A stretch of DNA of 13,802 bases from CAYQDR01 sp964416315 (GTDB lineage: Bacteria; Methylomirabilota; Methylomirabilia; Rokubacteriales; DASRDR01), in assembly GCA_964416315.1 (NCBI GenBank), contig CAYQDR010000125.1, forward strand, positions 1 to 13,802. Direction: 5' to 3'. Numbering within the stretch: position 1 is the stretch's first letter; each line of letters starts with the position of its first letter. The translations under genes and the position numbers were made by a program. Below, piece after piece: positions 1-6,500 of this stretch. Below the pieces are notes generated by a model, which was not told the origin of the DNA, did not search any database, and saw nothing but the letters and a program-made list of their open reading frames with translations.

Positions 1-115
1 ACGGCGGCCCCTTGAAAAAGTCGCTTGACAAAGGGTGGGGAGTCCGGCCGCCGCCTCCTGGGGGAGGTCTCGGAGGGGGCCGTCCAGGCCCCCTCCGAAT
101 GGGCTGAGGGGACCG
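1..115. other. 5' leader / intergenic region before the permease
   Basis: No gene is supported here; a gene entering from the left could end at the TGA at 13-15 or 26-28, but too little is visible to say. The stretch is rich in inverted repeats: CGGCGGCC (2-9) pairs with GGCCGCCG (46-53), CCTCC (54-58) with GGAGG (63-67), and a third, longer hairpin at 71-97 is listed separately. A TTGACA hexamer lies at 25-30, but no -10 element is found at the right spacing, so a sigma-70 promoter is not claimed. Confidence 0.4.
71..97. terminator. Perfect 11-bp GC hairpin (terminator-like / dispersed element)
   Basis: CGGAGGGGGCC (71-81) is exactly complementary to GGCCCCCTCCG (87-97) around a 5-nt loop GTCCA. 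There is no T tract, so it is not a textbook intrinsic terminator. It ends only 18 nt before the permease ATG, where it could alternatively act as an mRNA stem between co-transcribed transporter genes. The same stem core recurs at 13612-13640 with a different loop, which suggests a genome-wide hairpin family. Confidence 0.55.
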
Positions 116-1054
116 ATGGCGACGAATGCGACGGCGTCCGAGGCCGTGGCGGGCCGGGTAGGGTTCGCCGCGCGGCGAAGCGAATCGCTGTGGCTGGAGG
201 CCGGGCGCCGCTTCCGTCGCCATCGGCTCGCCATGCTGGGCACCGCGGTCCTGGGCGTCATGGTGGTGGCGGTCCTCGCGGGCCCGTTCGTCTACCGGGT
301 GCCGATCGACGAGATCGACTTCAAGGCGAAGCTCAAAGGGCCGTCGCGGGCGCACCCCTTGGGGGCCGACGACCTCGGGCAGGACCTCCTGGCGCGGATG
401 CTCTACGGAGGCCGTATCTCGCTGGCGGTCGGCGTGGTGGCCATGCTCATCGCGATCACCGTCGGCACGATCATCGGAGCCGTGTCGGGCCAGGTCGGCG
501 GCACCGTGGACAACGCGCTCATGCGGATCACGGATCTCTTCCTGTCGCTGCCGCAGCTCCCGCTCCTGCTGTTGATCATCTACCTCTTCCGCGACGTGCT
601 CAAGAAGGCGCTCGGTCCGGAGGCGGGCGTGTTCGTGCTGATCGTGGCGGTGATCGGCGGGTTCCGCTGGATGCCGGTGGCGCGACTCGTCCGCGCGCAG
701 TTCCTGTCACTGCGCGAGAAGGAGTTCGTCGAGGCCGCGCGAGGCCTCGGCGTCCCGACCGTCCGGCAGGTCGTCCGCCACATCCTCCCGAATGCGATCG
801 GCCCGGTGATCGTCGCCGGCACGCTCGACGTGGCCACGGCGATTATCGCGGAGTCCTCGCTGTCCTTCCTGGGCCTCGGGTTCCCGCCCGACATCCCCAC
901 GTGGGGGCGGATCCTCTTCGACGCGAAAGACAACCTGGACTTCGCGCCTCACTGGGCCATCTTCCCCGGCACCGCGATCTTCCTGACGGTGCTCTCCATC
1001 AACTTCGTCGGCGACGGGCTCCGCGACGCCCTCGACCCTCGGAAGGTCCTCTGA
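116..1054 (+). CDS. ABC transporter permease, DppC/OppC type (peptide/nickel/oligosaccharide uptake)
   Basis: This 312-residue integral membrane subunit belongs to the binding-protein-dependent ABC importers of the oligopeptide/dipeptide/nickel family. An N-terminal OppC_N-type helix (about residues 39-60) is followed by the family segment beginning HPLGADDLGQD, several further hydrophobic helices, and the EAA loop (about 204-226; EAARGLG and the LPN that follows), which docks the ATPase. The C-terminus FVGDGLRDALDPR is diagnostic of DppC. ATG 116 was chosen over upstream starts because GAGGGG sits just before it and the family N-terminus fits; the 27 residues encoded upstream are low-complexity. 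Substrate is not predictable from sequence. No partner permease, ATPase or binding protein is seen downstream; partners may lie to the left of the window, since DppB normally precedes DppC. The adjoining genes run convergently and look unrelated. Confidence 0.93.
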   Translation: MATNATASEAVAGRVGFAARRSESLWLEAGRRFRRHRLAMLGTAVLGVMVVAVLAGPFVYRVPIDEIDFKAKLKGPSRAHPLGADDLGQDLLARMLYGGRISLAVGVVAMLIAITVGTIIGAVSGQVGGTVDNALMRITDLFLSLPQLPLLLLIIYLFRDVLKKALGPEAGVFVLIVAVIGGFRWMPVARLVRAQFLSLREKEFVEAARGLGVPTVRQVVRHILPNAIGPVIVAGTLDVATAIIAESSLSFLGLGFPPDIPTWGRILFDAKDNLDFAPHWAIFPGTAIFLTVLSINFVGDGLRDALDPRKVL

Positions 1055-1096
1055 GGTGGCGGCTTGTACTTCTCGTAGACGCAGTGAGGCAGGAAT

Positions 1097-1120
1097 CGGT
1101 GCAACGGTCAGCTTGCACTG
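1097..1120. terminator. Stem-loop between convergent permease and hepT
   Basis: The intergenic gap 1055-1238 separates convergent genes. CGGTGCAA (1097-1104) can pair with TTGCACTG (1113-1120), with one G-T wobble and an 8-nt loop, just after the permease stop. A 10-bp palindrome GGAGTACTCC follows at 1122-1131, and two G7 runs lie at 1189-1195 and 1203-1209. There is no T tract. A bidirectional terminator role is inferred only from position. Nothing else is visible in the gap. Confidence 0.3.
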
Positions 1121-1238
1121 TGGAGTACTCCGGGCCCCGAGTTTGGCTCCCTGTCGATCGGCGGGTGATATCCAACAACCCACCCATTGGGGGGGCGGTG
1201 GCGGGGGGGACTGAGAATGGCGGCTAAGACGGGCGATC

Positions 1239-1574
1239 CTACTCACGCAGCAGGGTGCTGACGGATACTTCGAGAGCTGGCAATTTGTTCTGGATGATGT
1301 CCCAGAGGATGTCTACGTCGATACCGAAGTACTGGTGAATGAGGATGTCACGGAGCCCCCCGATCTTCTGCCACTCGATGCCAGGCTCTCGGGCGCGCAG
1401 ATCGGCCGGCAGTTGCTTGACCGCCTCGCCAATCACCTCAAGATTACGCACCACGGCGTCGAGCGTCTTCTCGTCGCCCGCGAAGGCCTGCTTCGAGAGC
1501 CCCGTGGTGTACCGCCTGATCTTGCTGATGGCCCCCAGGATGTCTTCGAGGTAGACCCTAAAGTCCCGGGGCAT
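1239..1574 (-). CDS. hepT: HepT-like toxin (DUF86 family, HEPN ribonuclease)
   Basis: This 111-residue helical protein is of the usual length for HepT/DUF86. The HEPN catalytic motif RX4HXY is intact: R75, H80 and Y82 in RDILIHQY, followed by FGID, the typical family continuation. Members of this family are RNase toxins neutralised by an adjacent MNT-domain nucleotidyltransferase, which in characterised systems AMPylates the motif tyrosine (here Y82). The start ATG at 1574 overlaps the end of the upstream mntA gene by 17 nt, the normal gene order and coupling for this toxin-antitoxin module. No independent Shine-Dalgarno is needed or clear. The gene is complete, with a TAG stop. Confidence 0.93.
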   Translation of the reverse strand: MPRDFRVYLEDILGAISKIRRYTTGLSKQAFAGDEKTLDAVVRNLEVIGEAVKQLPADLRAREPGIEWQKIGGLRDILIHQYFGIDVDILWDIIQNKLPALEVSVSTLLRE

Positions 1575-1857
1575 GGAGGGCTTCTTTGAGGATCGTCTCC
1601 CGAAGTCTTGGCTTGATCGTGTCCCGGAGGACGAGGTCCACCTGGCACCCGAACAGCCGCTCCAAGAAGGCCTTCAAGTCCATGTAGGCGTCGAAGGACT
1701 TGGTCTCGAACTCGACCACGAAATCCAGATCGCTGTCCTCCTGGGCCGTTCCCCGGGCTCCGGAGCCGAAAAGACCCAGGCTCCGAGCGCCGTATTGCCG
1801 GATGGCCGGGGCGTTCTGCTCGAGGAGGCGGAGGATCTCTTGTGTGCTTAGGGCCAT
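1558..1857 (-). CDS. mntA: MntA-like antitoxin (minimal nucleotidyltransferase)
   Basis: This 99-residue MNT-domain protein has the nucleotidyltransferase signature GSX10DXD: G31-S32 followed by D43 and D45 in GSGARGTAQEDSDLD. This binds nucleotide and two metal ions. D75 in the CQVDLVL strand is the probable third carboxylate. The family AMPylates the partner HepT toxin to silence it. ATG 1857 was chosen because GGGGAGGAG lies 6 nt upstream and the N-terminus matches the family; the reading frame stays open further upstream but carries no family similarity there. A weak -10-like TATCAT lies at 1880-1875 on this strand with no -35. The gene is followed by hepT with a 17-nt overlap. The cyclase gene upstream is on the same strand but 86 nt away and separated by a hairpin. 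Confidence 0.93.
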   Translation of the reverse strand: MALSTQEILRLLEQNAPAIRQYGARSLGLFGSGARGTAQEDSDLDFVVEFETKSFDAYMDLKAFLERLFGCQVDLVLRDTIKPRLRETILKEALHAPGL

Positions 1858-1942
1858 TGAGCGCTCCTCCCCGTATGATACCGCGCCCACCGGCCATGGC
1901 CGCCTGGAAGCCGCCGCCCCCCGACCTGGCGGGCATGTGACG

Positions 1943-1965
1943 GTTAGCCGGTGGTGGCGGCTAAC
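1943..1965 (-). terminator. Stem-loop spanning the cyclase stop codon
   Basis: GTTAGCCG (1943-1950) and CGGCTAAC (1958-1965) form a perfect 8-bp stem with a 7-nt loop. On the minus strand the stem contains the cyclase TAA stop. There is no T tract, so termination is possible but unproven. It separates the cyclase from the mntA-hepT pair downstream. Confidence 0.4.
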
Positions 1966-2741
1966 GATTCCGACTGAGGGCGTGGGCCGGGCTCGACCGC
2001 GAACAGACGCCACTCGCCGGGGATCCCGGGCAGCACCCGGGCGCGGCGGTCCTCGAAGCAGATCTCCGATCCTGTCACCTGGTCCCTGACGCTGCTGGAG
2101 ACCAGGATCTCTCCCGCGCCGGCGCTCGCCGCCACCCGGGCGCCGATGTGGACCGCGATGCCGACGACCTTCTCCCCCATCGGCTCGCACTCGCCTGTAT
2201 GGACCCCGGCTCGGATCGTGATCCCGAACCGACGCAGACCCTCCCGGATCGCGCAGGCGCACCGAACGGCCTGGGCTGGGCCGTCGAAGGTCGCGAGGAA
2301 CCCGTCGCCGGCCGTGTCGATCTCGCGCCCGTCGAATCGCGCGAGCTCGCGGCGGACGACGGCGTGGTGCCGCTCGAGAAGCTCGCGCCACCGGTGGTCC
2401 CCGAGCTCCGCCGCCAATCGGGTCGCCCCGACGATGTCGGTGAAGAGCAGCGTGGTGAGGGCGCGCCCGGTCGCGCGCGCCGGGCGCCGGACGGAGACGA
2501 GCTCCAGCCGAACCCGCTCGCCGACGCCCGAGACGAGCTGCAGGTCGGCGGGCTGGGAGCGCGTCGCCCACACGGCGGCCGATTCCGGGGCGACGGGCGG
2601 CCCGGCGGGGACTCGCGTGCCGTCAGGAGGCGCTGGCATGAAGGGCGGGCCGGGTAGCTCCGCGGTGGTGGCGGGCGTCTGGCCCGCCCCCGCGAGAAGC
2701 CGCGCGGCCGCGGCGCCGAGGACGACGCCCGCCGGCTTCAC
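1944..2741 (-). CDS. Class III adenylate/guanylate cyclase-like protein, non-canonical substrate residues
   Basis: This 265-residue protein has a cyclase homology domain at about residues 84-258, after an N-terminal hydrophobic segment (5-20) and a Pro/Ala-rich linker. The two metal-binding aspartates are present: D102 in LLFTDIVG and D146 in DTAGDG. The purine-specifying residues differ from canonical adenylate cyclases: by eye, Lys is replaced by D142 and Asp by K191, and the transition-state Asn by H198, while Arg R202 is kept. The pattern IDTAGDGFLATFDGP with AVHIGARVAA is typical of a common bacterial subfamily, whose activity I cannot predict. The GTG start at 2741 overlaps the preceding gene's TGA by 4 nt (GTGA), implying translational coupling with the exported repeat protein. 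A longer start at 2882 would lie inside that gene and add low-complexity sequence. Expression probably depends on the sigma-54 promoter at 3406-3392. Confidence 0.82.
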   Translation of the reverse strand: MKPAGVVLGAAAARLLAGAGQTPATTAELPGPPFMPAPPDGTRVPAGPPVAPESAAVWATRSQPADLQLVSGVGERVRLELVSVRRPARATGRALTTLLFTDIVGATRLAAELGDHRWRELLERHHAVVRRELARFDGREIDTAGDGFLATFDGPAQAVRCACAIREGLRRFGITIRAGVHTGECEPMGEKVVGIAVHIGARVAASAGAGEILVSSSVRDQVTGSEICFEDRRARVLPGIPGEWRLFAVEPGPRPQSESLAATTG

Positions 2742-3313
2742 GGCGCCACCGACGCGCGATCGCCCGCCGATGGCTGCGCCGCGAGAAGCCGGTCGAAGAG
2801 GTCCGCCGTGAGGGCCCGCACCCGCTCGCGCGCGTCGGCCTTCGGATCCCGCGCGGCCAGCTGGTCGGCGACGCGGAGGCACTGCTCCACGGCCTCACGG
2901 TCGCCGAGGGCGGCGAACGCTTCGGCCACCCGCAGCACCCCGTCGAGCGAGCCGTGCTGCCGGGCGCGGAAGAGCGCCGTGACGTAAGCCTCGCGCGCGT
3001 TGGCCTGCGTGGCGCGGCGGGTGCCGGCGACCTCGCCGATCCGGAGGTACGCGTCGCCGACCTCGAGCATGCCCTGCCACTGCCGACTGCCGAGGGCGGA
3101 GACGTACGCGTCGTGCCAGGCGCGCAACGCGGCCCTGACGTTCCTCGTCTTCAGCGCGTCGTCCATCAGGTGGATGTGGATCGCCCAGGGCGCGGTGGGA
3201 TCATCCGTGACGCTCAGGGTGTGGCTCGCCGTCGCCTCACCGCCCAAGAGGACGAGGACCCCCGTCGCGGCCGCGATCCAGAAGCGGCTCGAACTCGTCC
3301 GCTGGTGACCCAT
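2738..3313 (-). CDS. Exported helical-repeat (TPR-like) protein
   Basis: This 191-residue protein begins with a signal peptide: basic start MGHQRTSSSR, hydrophobic core about 11-24 and a possible cleavage after ATAS (residue 30). The remainder is a run of amphipathic helix pairs (for example AALRAWHDAYVSAL, GMLEVGDAYLRIGEV, GVLRVAEAFAALGD) with Ala, Leu and Tyr spacing like degenerate tetratricopeptide repeats. It is therefore probably a periplasmic or envelope scaffold; no catalytic motif is seen. A strong AAGGAGG lies 6 nt before the ATG. It is the first gene of a two-gene unit with the cyclase and lies downstream of a sigma-54 promoter, with an inferred leader of about 65-70 nt. A signalling partnership with the cyclase is inferred from coupling only. 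Confidence 0.78.
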   Translation of the reverse strand: MGHQRTSSSRFWIAAATGVLVLLGGEATASHTLSVTDDPTAPWAIHIHLMDDALKTRNVRAALRAWHDAYVSALGSRQWQGMLEVGDAYLRIGEVAGTRRATQANAREAYVTALFRARQHGSLDGVLRVAEAFAALGDREAVEQCLRVADQLAARDPKADARERVRALTADLFDRLLAAQPSAGDRASVAP

Positions 3314-3391
3314 GGCTGCCTCCTTGTCCCCAGGGCCTTGCCCGCCACCTGCCGACCCGGCGAGGGCCCCGGCCTCGACCAGTAGACCCGG

Positions 3392-3406
3392 GCAAGACGG
3401 GTGCCA
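3392..3406 (-). promoter_or_regulatory. Sigma-54 (RpoN) promoter for the repeat-protein/cyclase operon
   Basis: Read on the minus strand this is TGGCACCCGTCTTGC. It matches the -24/-12 consensus TGGCAC-N5-TTGC at every fixed position, with the required 10 nt between GG and GC. It points toward the ATG at 3313; transcription would start near 3380. It sits in the divergent gap beside a gene for an NtrC-type enhancer-binding protein, which is the expected context for a regulator-dependent RpoN promoter. Confidence 0.75.
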
Positions 3407-3491
3407 TCGGGAATCCCGAGGGAATACCGCGACTTAGACCCGGATGGTCCGCCGGTTCGCCAGCGCGACTGACGGAATTTCGGCAGTTCCG
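3407..3491. promoter_or_regulatory. Cluster of inverted repeats in the divergent regulatory gap (candidate operators)
   Basis: Three dyads lie upstream of the sigma-54 element. The perfect palindrome TCGGGA-A-TCCCGA is at 3407-3419, directly abutting the -24 box. CGGA-TGG-TCCG is at 3441-3451, and CGGAA-N9-TTCCG at 3473-3491. Fis-type HTH dimers bind such dyads, so these are candidate enhancer sites for the adjacent regulator. Binding is inferred; the three are not identical to each other, although two share a CGGA/TCCG core. Confidence 0.35.
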
Positions 3492-3527
3492 CCACCGGTG
3501 GGAGCGGGAGTAAGATTGGGCAGCGTC

Positions 3528-6500
3528 ATGACGTTCCTGCCGGAGTTCATCGGCGAGAGCCCCGGAATCCTGGCCGTCCAGCAGACGGTGGAGCGGCTCC
3601 TCGCGCGCGCCCGCGAGGGTCGGCGGCTGCCGCCCATCCTGCTGCAGGGGGAGACCGGCACGGGGAAGGGGCTCCTGGCACGCGCACTGCACCGGGCGGG
3701 ACCGCGAACGGGCGGCCCGTTCGTGGACGTCAACTGCGCGGCGATCCCGGGGACGCTGCTCGAGGCGGAGCTGTTCGGGTACGAGCGCGGCGCGTTCACC
3801 GACGCGCGGCAAGGAAAGGCGGGGCTGTTCCAGACCGCACACCGCGGGACGTTGTTCCTCGACGAGGTGGGGCTCCTGCCTGAGGCGCTCCAGGGGAAAC
3901 TGCTGACGGTGCTGGAAGGGGGAGTGGTGCGGCGGCTGGGCGCGACCCGCGCCGAGCCCGTCGACGTGTGGGTGTTGGCGGCGAGCAACGCGGACCTGGC
4001 GGCGGCGACGCGGGCGGGGCGGTTTCGTGAGGACTTGTATCACCGGCTGGCGGTGGTGACCGTGTCGCTACCGCCGCTGCGCGAGCGGGGGGCGGACGTC
4101 CTCCGGCTGGTGGAGCACTACCTGGGGCGAGCGTGCGCGGACTACAGGCTGCCGGCAAAGGTGCTGACGGCGGAGGCGCAGGCGGCGCTCCTGGGATACG
4201 CATGGCCGGGCAACGTGCGCGAGCTGGCGAACGTGATGGAGCGGGTGGCGTTGTTGGGAGAGGGACAGGAGGTGACGGCGGCGATGCTGGCGCTGCCGGC
4301 CGCTCCATCACCCGAACCGGGCGAGCCTGCACGCACCGGCGCCACTGTGGCGTTGACCGACGCGGTGGAGAGCGTCGAGCGCGAGCACCTGCTCGAGGCG
4401 CTGCGGCAGACGCACTGGAACATCTCGCGCGCCGCGGCCCGACTCGGGCTTCCCCGCAACACGCTGCGCTACCGGATCGAGAAGTACGGGCTGCGGCCGG
4501 GGGCGGCGTCGCCGCCGCGCCGGCCGAGGAGGGGGGAGCGGCCGGCGGTGGCGCCCGCGCTTCCGGAGGCCGTGCCGGTCCCCACCGAGCCGGGACCCGC
4601 CCCGGTCGGCATCCGGTGGGAGCGCCGCTCCGTCTCGCTGCTCCGCGTTGCACTGGCCGCGCCGTCGGGCCCGGCAGTGACGGCCGACATCGGCCGAGTC
4701 GCCGAGATCCTCGTCGAGAAGGTCCAAAGCTTCGGCGGGCGCGTCGAGGAGCTGAGCCCGATGGGCATCACGGCGGCCTTCGGGCTCGAGCCGGTCGAGG
4801 ACGCGCCGCGCCGCGCGGCGCTCGCGGCGATCACCATCCAGAAAGCCGCGGAGCGCGGCTGGGGTCGCGATGCCGAGGGGATCACGGTGCGGGTCGGGAT
4901 CCACACGGGGGAGCTCATGCTCGGGCGGGTGAACCACGCGACCATGCTCGACCAGGACGCCAAGCGGGAGGCCTGGGCGGTCCTGGAGGCGCTGATCGAG
5001 CGAGCGCCCCCGGGGAGCATCCTGGTGAGCGGAGCGGCCGGGTCGAACCTCGAGCGGCGCTTCGAGCTGGTGCCTCTGCCGGTGCCGGAGCAGTCCCCGG
5101 TGCGCGCGTTTCGTCTCGGAGGCGGCGAGCGGACCGGCTTCGAGCTCTGGGGGCGGATCGCCCAGTTTGTGGAGCGACGTCACGAGCTTGAGCTGCTCCG
5201 AGAGCGCTGGGCCGCTGCGGTGCGAGGCCACGGCCAGGTCGTGGGGATCATCGGAGAAGCGGGCATTGGGAAATCGCGCCTGCTGTTCGAGTTCCGCCAG
5301 CGCCTTATCGGCGAGCCGGTTCGGTACCTCGAAGGGGACTGTCTCTCCTACGCCAGCACGGTTTCCTATTTCCCGGTGCTCAGCCCCCTCCGGGGTTGTC
5401 TCCAGCTGGAGGAACGGGATGATCCCGCTGCCGTTCGGGACAAGGTGACGACAAAGGTAACCGGGCTGGACCAGGCGCTCAAAGAGGCGATCCCACCCAT
5501 CCTCGCGCTCTTCGAGGCTCTACCGGAGGGGCATCCATTCCGGGCACTGGCGGCTGCGGAACGGCGGCAGCGGACACTGGATGCGGTCAAGCGGCTCCTG
5601 CTCAGGGAGAGCCAGATTCAGCCGTTGCTCCTGGTCATCGAGGACGTCCACTGGAGCGACTCCGAGACCCAGGCGGTCCTGGAGGGGCTGGTGGAGAGCT
5701 TGCCGGCTGCCAGGATACTGCTCCTCCTCAGCTACCGGCCGGAATACCGCCACGGGTGGGGGAGCAAGACGTACTACACGCAGCTTTCGCTGGAGCCCCT
5801 GTCCCCGAGGAGTGCGTCGGAGCTCGTGGAAGCCCTCCTGGGAAGCGACGCCAGTCTCGCGCCCACCAGGCAGCTCCTAGTCGAACGGGCCGAGGGCAAC
5901 CCCTTCTTCCTGGAGGAGAGCATCCGGAGTCTGGTCGAGACTGGTGCCCTCGTTGGCAAGCCCGGGGCGTATCGGCTCGTCGAGCCCGTCGAGCGCATCC
6001 AGGTGCCAGCCACCGTCGAGGCCCTGCTCGCGGCCCGAATCGACCGACTCCCCCCCGAGGAGCGGCAGCTCATCCAGTCCGCGTCCGTGATCGGCAAGGA
6101 CGTCCCTTTCCCGCTCCTTCAGGCCATCGCGGGGCTCTCGGAGGACGCACTGAACCGTAGCCTTGCCCGCCTCCTGGCCAGCGAGTTCCTCTACGAATCC
6201 CGCGTTGTCCCCTGGCTGGAGCACACCTTCAAGCATGCGCTGACCTACGAGGTGGCCTACGGGAGCCTTCTCCCGCACGAGCGAACAGTGCTCCACGCGA
6301 AGATCGTCGGCGCCCTCGAGCGGCTCCTGGGAGACCGGGTTGGAGAAGAGGCCGAGGTGCTCGCACACCATGCGCTCCGAGGGGAGCTCTGGGACAAGGC
6401 GGTGGACTATCTGCGCGAGGCGGGGGCAAAGGCCTTCGGCCGGGCGGCGCTCCTGGAGGCGATCTCCCATCTGACCAAGGGACTCGATCTCGTCGCCACC

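Noticed and set aside
25..30. TTGACA as a -35 box for the permease
   Set aside because: No -10-like hexamer at 16-18 nt spacing; the following bases are GC-rich.
1187..1210. Two G7 tracts as a G-quadruplex or phase-variable tract
   Set aside because: They lie between convergent genes with no promoter or reading frame to switch; more likely general G-richness of the gap.
25..1227. A 400-codon plus-strand frame overlapping the permease
   Set aside because: Arg/Gly/Pro-rich out-of-frame shadow of the permease, which has clear family motifs in the other frame.
3445..3460. A second sigma-54-like element on the plus strand upstream of the regulator
   Set aside because: GG and GC are separated by 11 rather than 10 nt and the flanks do not match TGGCAC/TTGC.
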